A DNA stretch of 64,000 nucleotides from Doryteuthis pealeii (lineage: Eukaryota > Mollusca > Cephalopoda > Myopsida > Loliginidae). Positions 11,440 to 21,933 of this stretch are shown piece after piece (position 1 is the stretch's first letter; each line of letters begins with the position of its first letter). Below the pieces are notes generated by a model. That model was not told the DNA's origin. It saw only the letters and a program-made list of their open reading frames with translations, and did no database searches. Where the stretch lies: positions 79,642,917 to 79,706,916 of the forward strand of contig CM042151.1 of assembly GCA_023376005.1 (NCBI GenBank), in the 5' to 3' direction. A program made the translations under genes and the position numbers.

Positions 11440-12250
11440 TTATACCACGAGTAAGCAGATCAGCGGGATTATCTTCAGAGGGGGACGTATTTGAATTTGA
11501 TATCCACTGCGAATTCCTTGTGCAATTGTTTTCTCATTTGTTGAATGTCCTTTAATCTGTTCCTGGTGAACAAACTTTTTGCCTTTATGTTTTCTGTGAG
11601 TAACCACGACAAACGATTGTGCATCCACCAAGACGTAGATGCTTTCAAAATAGATGTGGAATATGCTTTTAACAGTGTTGCTAGTGACTTGATAGCAGAA
11701 TACACTGAAAGTAGTTCCATCATAGGGAGTGTCTTGGGCTTCATGGGGGCCACCTTTACTTTTGAGAATATGAGGCGAGATTTCCCACTTTGTACGCCAT
11801 AGACAGCAAATCCATAGGCCTGTGGGGACGCATCACAGAATAAATATAACTTCATTGGGCTATCACTGTCCACTGCATGTCTTGGGAAGGATATATCATG
11901 CAAACCTGCGAGGTCCTCCGCTATGCTCGACCAGAGGTATTCATTTCATCTGGTATTTCCTCATCTCAAGCCAATCTTAATGACCATAACTTGTGGAGAA
12001 GTATTTTTGTATTAACCATGACCGGAGAACAAAGTGATAGTGAATCAAATATTTTGGCTGTTTGGGCCAAAACTTCTCTTTTGGAAAATACTTTCCTATT
12101 TACAGATGAGTTTGCTATGCTTATACTGTCTGATTCTGGGTAATAATTGTAGCCCCAAACCTTCTCGTATTTACATCCATGATAGTATCTTCTTCCTTCA
12201 TTATGGATTTCAAGGACTCACAATTGGAATTGCATGATCTCAACTGAAAG
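11440..12250 (-). pseudogene. BEL/Pao C RT connection and RNase H
   Basis: The 11,903-11,475 block holds the RNase H first strand with catalytic Asp (LYLFCDASPQAYGFAVYG) and the KVKVAPMKPKTLPMMELLS segment typical of BEL/Pao. Upstream, to 12,250, the minus strand in broken frames encodes the RT thumb/connection. A frame change occurs in the RNase H core near 11,640. Confidence 0.78.
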
Positions 12251-12254
12251 TTTC

Positions 12255-12605
12255 CTTCATGAAGCGTACATTACGCTATAAATTCTGGCAAGACTGTTCA
12301 GATGTTTATCAAAGAATTTAATGGGAGAAATATTTGTTTAATTAAAGATTCTAACAGTCTTAATGGTTTAAACACATGATTTGTATCTAATTAATGGGTC
12401 AGAGGTACATTATTGAATGATTATGGGTATGCAGGTTATGGTTAATGCCTCAGGGGGTTCAGCCTCGCCTATAGGTAAAATAGTAGGGTACTGGGTTTAG
12501 TAATGGCAGCTGGTCTCAGAGAAAGAAAAGGGTTAGGGTTAATACCTCAAAAAGTTCAGCCTCAAATTGTGTGTTATTCAGTATATTCTATATATATATA
12601 AATTG
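12255..12605. repeat. ~350-bp insertion in BEL/Pao C RT
   Basis: This AT-rich stretch separates the RT palm (above 12,605) from the RT thumb (below 12,250), so it interrupts the element. It has two related ~37-bp segments (starting near 12,434 and 12,530, each ending in gttcagcctc) and a TA microsatellite at about 12,586-12,600. No target duplication could be fixed and the family is unknown. Confidence 0.5.
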
Positions 12606-13687
12606 TGTATATTCAGCCGCTTCTGTGTACAAGGAGATCAATTCTTTGAGGGAGTTACCAGTCATGCACAAATTGTCCACATAGAATCTGTTCTTCAACA
12701 TCCGATTGCAAGCGTCATCTGGATATATTTTTATGTGATGTTTAATGACAAAGCTCAGGATGAACAGACAGGCATTGAATCCGAATATCAATGTTGTATA
12801 TATCGGTAACATAGTAACCTGTTACCATCCTTTATGAAGAAGCAAAATCTGTTTTTGTCCTTTTCTGACTTGAGCCCTATCATCAAAAAGGCTTTGCGGA
12901 TGTCTCCTAACAGCACATATCCATTGCTGACGAATAATAGCAGTAATTCAAACATGTTCATCAGGTTGACTCCTGGATATGAGGCCTCATTTAGCGAATA
13001 AGCACCCCCCGTTTTCAGGGAACAGTTGAAGACTGGCCTTATTTTGGTAGTTGATTGCTGGTCAGTCTTGAATACTGGTCTGTGTGGTATCCATATATAC
13101 TTATTAAACTCATGGGGCGCAACATTTATCCTTTCAATGACCCCTTCGGCTTCCTGCTGTCGAAAGATGTCAAGATAAGTGCCATCCAATTTTTTATTTT
13201 CTAACGAATGCATCGTTCTGTCCAGCACTTTCAGTGCTACTCGATAATTGGAAGGTACAGCATTTATTTTGTCCTTGAGCCAGGGCAATTCTACATAGTA
13301 GGCGTTATTTCTGAACTCGATTTCTTCCTCAAACTCCCTAATTTTGGTTTTATCATATTCGCTGATATGATCTTCCTCGAGGGAGGAAACTGTTACATCA
13401 ACAGCGAACATCCTTTCCAGATTTCTTTCCACGTTGGAGAATTCAAATATATCCAGAAACATCTCCGGATAATTGGAAGGTACAGCATTTATTTTGTCTT
13501 TGAGCCTGGGCAATTCTACATAGTAGGCGTTATTTCTGAACTCGATTGCTTCCTCAAACTCCCTAATTTTGGTTTTAACATATTCGCTGATATGATTTTC
13601 CTCAAGGGAGGAAACTGCTGCATCAACAGCGAACATCCTTTCCAGATTTCTTTCCACGTTGGAGAATTCAAATATATCCGGGAACAT
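12588..13687 (-). pseudogene. BEL/Pao C reverse transcriptase with duplicated N-terminal segment
   Basis: The 13,687-12,788 block (299 residues) has two tandem ~75-residue copies of the protease/RT linker (FEFSNVERNLERMFAVD ... LKDKINAVPSNY), then the RT fingers and palm (YIWIPHRPVF, RPVFNCSLKTGG, GDIRKAFLMIGL, NRFCFFIK). The 12,812-12,588 block, in another frame, continues (FGFNACLFILSFVIKHH) to the catalytic FYVDN. The second Asp of the usual YxDD box is Asn here, as in element D. One frame change and the insertion downstream show it is dead. Confidence 0.85.
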
Positions 13688-13692
13688 CTCCG
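13243..13692 (-). repeat. Tandem duplication, 2 x 225 bp, in-frame
   Basis: Two copies (13,243-13,467 and 13,468-13,692) of a 225-bp unit lie head to tail and keep the reading frame, giving 75 duplicated residues. They differ at a small number of positions (for example AAVSS/TVSS and EEAIEF/EEEIEF), so the duplication is fairly recent or has been homogenised. Confidence 0.9.
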
Positions 13693-13702
13693 GGTGGGTT
13701 GA

Positions 13703-14235
13703 TTAGGGACTCAATATCCTTCTCAACATTTTATCTGGACAGGCTGCATTTTCTGAGACAATGGTGTGGTAGTTCTCCATTGCATTGCTGTGTCTATCCT
13801 TGACTGGTGAAACTTGGTGGTCATACAGGAAATGCTGCACATCACCGAAAGGAGAGATTCCATTCACCGTTGACCAAGCTGAACCGTTCATACATTTAAC
13901 AATTCTGGCTTGTGTCATGTGTTGGAGAATATCCACTCCCAATATCCCTTGTATTCTTATTTGGTTCTCCTCCTTATGAAAGGCTATTTTGTGTTTTAGG
14001 TTCGTCAAATTGTTTGTGAGTATATCAAGGCGATCAAACTCAAATTTGATATCGAATCTATCATCCAGCAGAATGGACTTGTTGATACATTTCTTCCCCC
14101 CAAGCCGGTTTTCATTTCAACCTGTTCTAACTGTTTGGTAGATATTCCTGAATAGGTTTTCACATGGAAGTCGACTGGGTCAGAAATCTCATGACATTTC
14201 AATTCTTTGAGTATGTCCTTAGAAAAATGATTTAG
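13703..14235 (-). pseudogene. BEL/Pao C protease region
   Basis: The sense strand reads KQLEQVEMKTGLGG, then DILTNNLTNLKHKIAFH and GILGVDILQHMTQARIVKC. The last segment is the substrate-flap half of the BEL/Pao protease; GVDII/L is shared with element D at 15.78 kb. The catalytic Asp segment is not clear in the broken frames. The junction with the RNase H of element D lies near 14,235. Confidence 0.7.
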
Positions 14236-14470
14236 CAAAGATAATTTGTGATGGTCGTTCTGTACTCCATATACCACAAATCCATAAGCCTGAGGGGAAG
14301 CATCGCAAAACACATATATTTTAGCAGGCTGCCTTCTGCTGATTCATTTTCGAATGAAGTTAAATTCATTCAATTTGGACAAATCACTGGCTAAGGAAGC
14401 CCATTGGGATTGTATTTCTTGGGGATCACAGTATCTCATTCTATTTTGAGTTTCCATAATGTCCTAAGGA

Positions 14471-15420
14471 TTAATTTCGATTTGATAGTGTCAGGGCACA
14501 AAGGGATAAGGGATCAAAGACTTTGGCACTCTGTGCCAGTATATTCCTCTTCGTTTTGGCTTGCATGTCTATAGAGCAGGATGCTGTGCTTAATACACCC
14601 TTTTTAGGGTTGTAATTGTATCCTAGCACTCTTTCATGTTCTGCCTTATTCTGTACTATGGAGTTTAATTCCTCAGAATTGGAATTGCAGGACCTTAGAA
14701 GGAAGTTTCCTTCCTGTAATCTTGCTACTGCGCTTTTGTAAACATGCATCAGTTTATTACTGTCATCGTCCGTGACAATTAAATTGTCGACATAAAAATT
14801 ATTCTTTATCATTCTCGTACATTCATCATCGCCGTATCGGTTGATGTGGTATTGCAGAATGAAGTTGAGAATGAACAAGCAAGCATTGAACCGAATAGCA
14901 GCGTCTTATAGCGGTAGCAGATGAGTTCATTTTCTTTCTTTATGAAAAAATCTTTTTTTTTTTTTATTTAATCATGAGGAATGCCTTTTTTATGTCCCCC
15001 AACATCACAAATCTATTGGTTCTAAATCTCAACAGAACTCAATTAGGTTCTGATGAGATTTATTCCCGGATAGGCCGCTTCATTCAGGAACATTTTCTTC
15101 CAGTTTTCAAGGAACAATTGAACACAGGTCTAATTTTTGTGGTCACCTGTTCTGTTTTCTTTATGACTGGCCTGGGGATCCACTTGAATTTGCTGAATTC
15201 CTCCGGTTCTATCTCTAGCCTCTCGATGATTCCCCCTTTTCTTGCTGGTAGAAAACTTTGTTATACTCTTTGTCAAGCTTTCTTTTCTCCAGAGAGTTCA
15301 TTGTCCTGTCAAGCACTTTAAAAGCCACCTGGTAATTTGATGGTATTTCATGGACTCTGTCCTCATACCACGGAAGGTCGACATAGTAAGAGTTATTTTG
15401 AACTCGATAGTTCTTAAATT
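14471..15420 (-). pseudogene. BEL/Pao D reverse transcriptase
   Basis: The 14,878-14,471 block holds FILNFILQYHINRYGDDEC, the catalytic NNFYVDNLIV, HVYKSAVARLQEGNFLLRSC and GVLSTASCSIDM...NILAQSAKVFDPL, i.e. the RT palm and thumb. Upstream (15,420-14,880) the fingers and palm are readable only in broken frames (around 15,180-15,060 and 14,990-14,940). The codon after YVD is AAT (Asn), as in element C. Confidence 0.82.
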
Positions 15421-15423
15421 CTT

Positions 15424-15794
15424 CTATTTTTTTTTTTTTTTTTTGTCAAAGCCGCTGACATCCATATCTGTATTCCCCTGGACAGCTGAATCTAATGTAA
15501 ACATGTTCTGCAAGTTTGAGTCGAGTTGGGAGAGGTCGAGGATCTCTTCAATTTTCTCAGTTTCCCCACCCAGAGCTTGCTTCCAATATTTTGTGGGCAA
15601 TGACTGAGTTCTGTGATCATTGGGAAGTAACTTAGAAGGGTTTGGTGGCCTATTGGCTGCGAATTTTTGATCAGTGTCGACAAAATTGAGAGAATTTCTG
15701 AAAGGGCAAGCCCTGTTGGTATTAGCCATGCTTTCCTCTCATGCAATTCACAACCTTTAAACTTCAGGTGTTCAATGATGTCCACACCTATCAA
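15424..15794 (-). pseudogene. BEL/Pao D protease end and protease/RT linker
   Basis: The first block gives GVDIIEHLKFKGCELHERKAWLIPTG, the C-terminal half of the protease. The overlapping frame gives NIGSKLWVGKLRKL / KQALGGETEKIEEILDLSQL, then NLQNMFTLDSAVQG, homologous to the duplicated segment of element C. A poly-T tract (15,426-15,444) ends the frame. It is dead through frameshifts. Confidence 0.72.
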
Positions 15795-16660
15795 CCCTGA
15801 TATCTTAACCTTAGTATTGTTTTTATTGCTGAAAAGTGCTAGTGTTTGTTTGCGCCTTTTCAGATTTCCTGGATGGATTTCAGGTGTGGCATCTCGTAGG
15901 GGATATTAATTCTTTGTCTACTAGTATGGACGAGTTACTTCCTTCCACCGGTCAGCCCAACTTTTACTTGGATCGCTTTGAATTTCTTCAGGGAACAACT
16001 GTTGTAGGTGTTTAAGGGCAGTTCCACCTCTTTTATTGTCCCTTGTTGGGTCTCAACCACTTGATGATATTACCGAAAGTAGGACCTCTGACTCCTGTGT
16101 CAAGTAGACAATTTATGTGGCTTCTCTTTGGTTTCTGGAGGACTCTTGACATCAACAACGTTCTTATAGATTCGTTGTAGTGTTTGAATATGTCGTTCAG
16201 AGTTGATAGTTTTGACCAGCTTTAAGTGATTTCCCTTTTTAGTTGAGGGGGTAGTTTCTTGAAAATTATGACTCGTGACTTTGTTCCCTGGACTGGGTTG
16301 TTCAAAGTTATCCAGCTCGTATGATCCCTTAAGTTCAGCCGGAATATCTGCAAGAATTGGCGTATCTTGACATATTCCGGTCTTATTTGGGTTTGTAGGA
16401 CATTATCTGATTGAATATCTTTATTATGAGGTTTTCATTTAAAAATTCCTTCTTAAGGAGGTCATTAGTGACATTGTAGTTGCTTTCTTTTATAGTTAAA
16501 TGGGACACCAATTGTAGGCATAGTCGTAAGATAACCCTTTAATAGATTTAATTTTACTTTATCCGACTCCACATGCATTACGCAGTTCTGGAACTGGCTA
16601 CTAAGTTTTTAAATTCAAACTTAGTGGTTTTACCCACTAAATTTGAAGCACTCTGTGGCG
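15795..16660 (-). pseudogene. BEL/Pao D gag remnants
   Basis: Read together with the mirrored copy at 61.0-61.33 kb, the minus strand encodes a Gag core segment (NLLKG, then IKESNY and TNDLLKKE) in broken frames near 16,560-16,400. A protease start with LLDTGV-type sequence is near 16,060-16,110. Stops and small indels are frequent. Confidence 0.6.
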
Positions 16661-16785
16661 AATAATAATTGAATACCTTTATGCGAATAAGTTTTATTCA
16701 ACTAAAGATTGCACACGTGTATACAAAGATGGCGACTTGCCGAATGAAACAGGGGAGGTAACTCCCACAATCACTGCCACACTGA
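16661..16785 (-). repeat. Gypsy F 3' LTR, partial
   Basis: It shares with 20,108-20,275 the blocks ACCTCCCCT..CATTCG, TTTGTATACACGTG and GTTGAATAAAAC, followed by CAATTATTATTC and a CCAC end. AATAAA within the LTR can serve as the polyadenylation signal. The boundary with element D at 16,660 cuts off the rest of the LTR. Confidence 0.65.
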
Positions 16786-17169
16786 AAAAAAGGGGTCTAG
16801 TGTGACGCATCAAAATCGGGGTTAAACAAAGGTGGTGTTTAAAGATCTAAGCGATTAGGGGGTTTTATGACTCTGGTGGAGCGACACAGTGTTTGTGGCT
16901 GCTTACAAGTCCCTCACAGAATATTGTTAGTTTGTTGAGGGATAGCTCACAGTCATTGTCTTCAGAAATAATGTATCGGGTGAGTTGATATTGGTGAGTC
17001 ATGGGGAGTCTCTTGGGGCAATCTATTGAGTATGCTGCCTCATTTCCTCTTGGGATAGATGTTTGAGTGAAACCGTGGTTTCACTGCCATCAGATTTCTG
17101 ACATGGGCATAGTGAGGGTTTGCTTCTAATAGCTCAACTCATCGACCAGTGGTTCTGTTTGCTATCCTG

Positions 17170-17470
17170 GATATATCGTTTCATCAGTATTTTTCTGGTT
17201 GACTTAGCCATGCGGTAAGATAATTCCAGTAGTTGAGCGCCTGTTAAACTTAAATAATCATTCATGTGGTGTGGCATTAGTTGCCGTCACAACAGCAAAC
17301 AACGCGTGTAAAGCCTCTGCCAAGACTTCTTCCCAGTGTGACTCCGGGAGATTTTTGTTTTTCAATCCAGAGGATTGACTGCCAAATGGCACCGTTGAAT
17401 CTTCCACTTGGCCATTCCCTTCAGGATTATAGGATGTGGTTCTACTTGTAACAACCAAATTGTGCAGGAA
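17170..17470 (-). pseudogene. Gypsy F integrase fragment
   Basis: A 66-residue block reads TSRTTSYNPEGNGQVE, then LKNKNLPESHWEEVLAEAL. This is the end of the catalytic core with the Glu of the D,D,E triad in GNGQVE, plus the following helix. The rest of the core (17,480-17,760) is in broken frames with stops. Confidence 0.78.
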
Positions 17471-17734
17471 TGTTTTGGTTTCCTGTGAAAGAAGGAAGAT
17501 CCTCTGTCACTGTGGATGTAGCTGGCATGCCAAAATGGAGATAGATTAGACAGGCAGCTATTAACAGTTTTATTCCATGTTCGGGCAAGGTGGCAAAGGT
17601 AAATCTGGAAAATTCGTCCACAATTTTTAACAGGTATTTATTTCGAGATGTAGAGGGTAATGGACCTTGAAATCGATACTCAGAAGATCAAACGGTTAGT
17701 GGTTTAATTAGGTGTAGTTTCTTGGTCTGTGAAA

Positions 17735-18060
17735 GTTTGTTTTATCATGCTGCACGTTTGGCATTTTGCAGTCATTGTACAGATTCTCAACAGAATGAGT
17801 CATTCAGGTTACCCCTGGGTGCACAGTGACTTGTGTAACCTCAGCAGTTGTTGTCTGGAATGGGTAGCACAGTTGGTTCGAGTAAGAGTGTCTGCCGCGA
17901 CATTCTCTTTTCCTTCGATACTTAATGTCAAAACTAAAGGAACAAGATTGATTCTCTTTTTCATTCTTTATTTTGCCATGATTTTGTGAATCAAACATAA
18001 AACGACCAAATTTCTGATCTGTCTTAGGATGAAATGCTACCAATTGAAAGTGTCTCCATT
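17735..18060 (-). pseudogene. Gypsy F RNase H end and integrase zinc-binding start
   Basis: The 18,043-17,804 block reads VAFHPKTDQKFGRFMFDSQ, then FSFDIKYRRKRE, the usual end of Gypsy RNase H (DIKYR-GKEN). It is followed by VHPGVT of the integrase HHCC domain. The matching arm 2 region is near 59.4-59.8 kb. Confidence 0.7.
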
Positions 18061-18099
18061 CTCATGGTATCAACTATATGTAGAGCTTCTTTCTCCACT

Positions 18100-18932
18100 G
18101 ATGCATATTTATTTCACTGCCTTGTAGTATCTGGAGTGAAAGCATACTGATCGACGTCCTGGCTGAGTACTGCTGATACAGAGTTGTGTGATGCATCATT
18201 CTCTACAAATGTCAGATCATCACTAATTGTGGTCAGGCTGGCATCTAATAGATCAGCTTTGTGTTTTGGAGCTATTAGCTCCTAAATGGAAAACTTGTGT
18301 GCATTTTAGTTCTTTTTTTTTCAGAGAATTTGTTATCCATTTTGCATAATAGGCAAAACACCCATGACTCGTTCTAGGGATTTTGATTTTTGGGTGTGGG
18401 TATTCCATTAGAACACGTAGACACCTGGGTCAGGCTTTATACTACCCAGAAATGTGGTATCCCGGTGAATCAATTGTCTGAGTGAGAATTAGCATTTCTC
18501 TTCATTGTAAGGTCAGTTGTAGCTTTTTGAAATGCTGAAGATGTAGTCATGCCTTTTTATTGTATGCCCATATGATTAAGTTTCAACATAGGCATAAGGT
18601 GTTATTATGTTTCTTGAGGAATTCTCCATTTTTTTTGAAAGCAAAAGTCCATTGGCCTCAAAAGGCATTCTGGTAACTGATACAGTTGAACTGGCATTGG
18701 ATACATCTAAAAAGCGTGAATTGGTTTGACTTTTGTGAATAGTCGATACATTCCTTTTTGTGGTTTCCATCCTCCTTAAGACTAGGTTGTGCCCCCATGG
18801 GGGATAGCTTGGTTCAATTATTCCTTCTTTCAGCAGCCTTTCTGTCTCCGAATTAATAAATTGTTGATCTGGCTTTGAAAATTCGAGGTTTGTTGCAATA
18901 GGCTTGCAATTCTCCGAAAGGTTAGCAAACAA
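18100..18932 (-). pseudogene. Gypsy F reverse transcriptase
   Basis: The 18,932-18,576 block begins MFANLSENCKPIATNLEFS, then ETERLLKEGIIEPSYPPWG, VLRRMETTKRNVS, the RT finger region of Ty3/Gypsy. The palm with the catalytic motif is in broken frames below 18,570. The mirrored copy is at 58.46-59.3 kb. Confidence 0.8.
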
Positions 18933-18958
18933 TGTTGGAGGGTCGACATTGATAGTTG

Positions 18959-19225
18959 TTAGGGCACAAAAGTTAATGTTGGTTTACTACCGCCATATTT
19001 TATGATAACACTTTTCATGTTTTCTTGGAAATCAAGTCCGAGAATTAACATCAGTACAAAGATCATCAAATATATGTAAGTTAATGTTTTCTGTCTCACG
19101 TCCGAGAAGATGAAATCCACTATGCAGTGTCCTGTAATTTCGTGGTCTGTGTTCCAGCGGCCATACGATTTGGAGCCCTTTTTGCAACTTGTTGGCTTAG
19201 AAACTTCTATTGTGCTCCACGTCAA
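18959..19225 (-). pseudogene. Gypsy F protease region
   Basis: An 88-residue block with HCIVDFIFSD, LMLILGLDFQENMKSVIIKYGG: an LGLDF strand near the C-terminal part of retroviral-type aspartic proteases and the link to RT. The DSG/DTG box lies upstream in a broken frame near 19,220-19,290. Confidence 0.6.
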
Positions 19226-20100
19226 TTAGGCCTTACTTGTGTCCCTTTATGAGCGATTCGTGGATACTAAATTCTGATTCTGTGGCGGCAGATATATACT
19301 TGAAAGTGTGGGGCCGACAATTCTGATATGATTCATAGTTCACCACAATGCAGCCGACTGAACCTTGGACCTGTTTGATTGCACATTTTTAGAAAATGTC
19401 CGCTTAAGAGCATTTAAGAAAGACACTTGCCTTGCTGGGCACTACTTCGTGGGTGCGTAAATTTCCAAAACCGCATTGTTGGCTTTGTGGCACCTGATGT
19501 TTCTTCCGTAAGTTTGTCTTACTTCTCTAGCAGCTGCCTCATTTGTAGGTGTTGAGGTTTTGTTGGATAATGCACAGCGTTTTTTGTGGCAAGGTCGAGA
19601 GACGGGCTTTACTGTAACGGTTTTGTATAGTTCAGCGGTCTATTTTTCAGTAGTCTCTGTCGATAAGATTAGAATTCCGACATTAAGTGAATGCCGTCAG
19701 CGATTGCTTCTCTTGGTAGATTCTGCGTGTCCACTGATTATAATTTGCAGTTTTAGACAACCCGTGGCAGTGCATGTAAGAATTGGTCTATAGATTCCTC
19801 GGGTCTCTGACGAGACTGAAAGGAGTGATGCGCAATATTTTCGTTCGTCGTTTAACATAAATATTCTCAAGAGTTTGTTATAGTCCTGTATGTTTTACAT
19901 CCTCACATGGTCATAACCGTCCGGTGTAGTGACCCAGCAAAATGGTGAATTTATCAGTTGGGAGTTCGAGTACTCCACGGCGTCCAGATAATTATTAAAA
20001 TCAGTACCAAATTCCATTCTTTTGCGGCGACAGGTGAACTAGGGTCCTTGTTGAAATCTTTCTGGCTTGAGTATTTATCCATTTCTGATAGATAAGTTGA
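19226..20100 (-). pseudogene. Gypsy F gag remnants
   Basis: The sense strand starts MDKYSSQKDFNKDPSSP near 20,085, continues in frame fragments through the 19,980-19,800 region, and carries a zinc-knuckle-like Cys/His stretch near 19,400-19,500. Counterpart: 57,350-58,000. Heavily frame-broken. Confidence 0.55.
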
Positions 20101-20107
20101 ATAAATT

Positions 20108-20275
20108 GGGTGGAGAATAATAATTGAAGAAGATACTTTAGGCGATAAGGTTTTATTCAACTAAAGAAAGCACATGTGTATACAAAGAATGGGACTTGAA
20201 CGAATGGAAAGGGGAGGTAAATCCAATTCAAGGTGGGTAACTCTAAAATTGTCCCATATTAATCCCCACACACTC
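20108..20275 (-). repeat. Gypsy F 5' LTR, partial
   Basis: The sense strand begins near TGTGTGGGGATTAATATGGG and runs to TTATTCTCCAC, sharing blocks with 16,661-16,785. In arm 2 the corresponding LTR continues ~250 bp further to a tRNA-Leu-like primer site, which is missing here. Confidence 0.6.
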
Positions 20276-21390
20276 CATTTTAGGAGTCATTATTAGTGTT
20301 GGTCCTCGGTGCTCCTTGGTCCGCCTCGCTGGGGGAACGTTCTCTCTTGAGGGACTGTTTAAAATTCTATCTGCCCATATTATAATGGGAGCTCATCACT
20401 TTTCCATAATTGCACCTAGTCACATTTCCGGCTTCTGCTTGGGATCTAGAGCTAATTGGCTCATTTTACAGAAATTTCATTGTCTGTTGAAGTTCGAATC
20501 TTATAGAATCCTTTTTTCAGAAAGGCAAACGCATTTAAGGCATTTCCTCTAACAATTCCACTCTTTTTTAAGATATCTCAACCCCCCCGGCCTCTATTGA
20601 TCTTTGGCTTCGATATGAGGTTTCATCTTTTTCACGCTTTCTAATTTGGAAGCATGGTGGATAATTTATTTATATTTATTATATTATTTTTATTTTATTT
20701 GTGCCGTTTAGCGGCTGCCTCTTTCTTTGTTGTAGCTGTGGTAGTAACAATTGAGTGGCAGCAGTGTTTTGTTGAGATGGGAGGAGCTTAACTGTCAGGC
20801 GATGACATCATCTGAGGAGGTTGGCTATGCTGCTTTCTGGTGCAAAGTTGTTTAAAGAAGAAAGACGTCAGCCTATTTTTTTTCTCCTGTCCTGTAAATT
20901 TTTTCCCAATTTTTTTTTTTTTTTCAAAAAAGGTTTAAGTTGTCCCTTTAGAATAACATTTTTTTCTTCAGGGATACAAAATTTTTAAACAGTACATATT
21001 TTTGCAACGTGAAAGTTTTCAGAAGACGTTTCAAATTTTTTTTTTTTTTTTTTTTTTTTGTTTATCATGGCTTGGTGGGGTATTCACTTAGTGTTGTTAC
21101 TTGTGTAGCAACCCTCACTAGAGAAGGTAACTGTAATTCTTCATTTATCCAGTCATAGCATAATGAGGTAGCCTGTTTATCCTGGCAAGATCCAGCAGTA
21201 TTTTTCTTTTGATTATGTTAATGTCATTGTCGTGGAATATTTGATCAGGGTTTATTCTAGGGGAAGTATTTCATGTCAGATATTGAAAACCCCTATGGCA
21301 GAGATCGAAGACACTTGTTGGCTGGGCTTTAGAATACACCACTGCACCTTTCAGAGGGTAAGACCCCCCCCCCGAAACAGGGCATATATT
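20276..21390. other. No gene; AT-rich with poly-T tracts
   Basis: Poly-T tracts lie near 20,917-20,930 and 21,038-21,059. The stretch is mirrored by 55.3-56.4 kb in arm 2. No coding frame is supported. Confidence 0.5.
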
Positions 21391-21391
21391 G

Positions 21392-21525
21392 GGCCATGGG
21401 TTGGTAACCTGTGATGCTTAAGGATGGGATCCTCGGAGATGAGCAGTCCATGATGTATATGTATGGACTGCTCATCTGCCGGATTCCGTCCTTAAGCATT
21501 ACGGGTGCCACCCACTTTGGCCTTA
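21392..21525. repeat. Long imperfect hairpin (about 60-bp arms)
   Basis: The inner arms 21,411-21,450 and 21,463-21,502 are near-perfect inverted repeats (tgcttaagga...gatgagcagtcca) around a ~12-nt loop. Pairing continues outward with ggttggtaacc against ggtgccaccc and ggcca. It is conserved in arm 2 at 55,034-55,160. It could be a palindromic MITE-like repeat or a structured RNA; the family is unknown. Confidence 0.8.
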
Positions 21526-21698
21526 CTTAGGCTAGCGGTGGTTGGAGGGCCCTCTCGAATCAGTTGGTTGTTATGTCAAGCCTATGCACCTAATGAATTG
21601 TCCCAATCCTATTGTCCTTGATGGCAAGAATTGTGGTGCCTGTTCTCTATTATCAGTCACTAAAAATCTGGCTGGTCTTACTGAAAATTAATCTTTCT

Positions 21699-21933
21699 AG
21701 TTTCATAGTAGATGTATAAACATACTGATGTTAGTTTCATTGTAAAATGTATAAACATACTGAAACTTAGTTTCATAGTAGATATGTATTAAACATACTG
21801 ATCTAGTTTCATATAGATGTATAAAATACTGATCTTAGTTTTCATAGAGTATAAACATACTGATCTTAGTTTTCATAGTAAGATGTATAAAATACTGATC
21901 TTAGTTTCACTAGTAGATAGTATAAATAATGAT
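21699..21933. repeat. 34-bp tandem satellite, about 7 copies
   Basis: The consensus is about tagtttcatagtagatgta followed by taaacatactgatct. Units vary mostly by 1-2-base indels. The same satellite, reverse complemented, is at 54,605-54,840. Confidence 0.9.

Larger units (their letters stand above)
10669..14235 (-). mobile_element. BEL/Pao retrotransposon C (protease to integrase, rearranged)
   Basis: Minus-strand order: protease (14,235-13,703), RT (13,687-12,588), a ~350-bp insertion, RT thumb/RNase H (12,250-11,440) and integrase (11,103-10,669). The catalytic RT motif is FYVDN, shared with element D but not with A, B and E (YVDD or YMDD). It is truncated at the integrase end and fused to element D at about 14,235. 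Confidence 0.82.
14236..16660 (-). mobile_element. BEL/Pao retrotransposon D (gag to RNase H start)
   Basis: Minus-strand order: gag remnants (about 16,640-15,800), protease (15,794-15,490), linker (15,730-15,424), RT (15,420-14,471) and the first RNase H strand (FCDASPQAYGFVVYG near 14,250-14,313), where it is fused to the protease region of element C. It is close to C in sequence and is copied in arm 2 at 60.96-63.44 kb. Confidence 0.82.
16661..20275 (-). mobile_element. Ty3/Gypsy retrotransposon F (arm 1 copy)
   Basis: Minus-strand order: LTR (about 20,275-20,108), gag (20,100-19,230), protease (19,225-18,959), RT (18,932-18,100), RNase H (18,060-17,870), integrase (17,860-17,170) and LTR (about 16,785-16,661). 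It is decayed by many indels. Compared with arm 2 (56,395-60,957) it lacks ~0.7 kb between the LTR and gag, including the primer site. Confidence 0.8.

Noticed and set aside
12525..12545. Telomere-like gggttagggttaa
   Set aside because: Only about two repeat units; it belongs to a ~37-bp element that occurs twice in the insertion.
13208..13702. Plus-strand open frame of 164 residues
   Set aside because: It is the antisense of the duplicated segment in BEL/Pao C; its internal repeat only mirrors that duplication.
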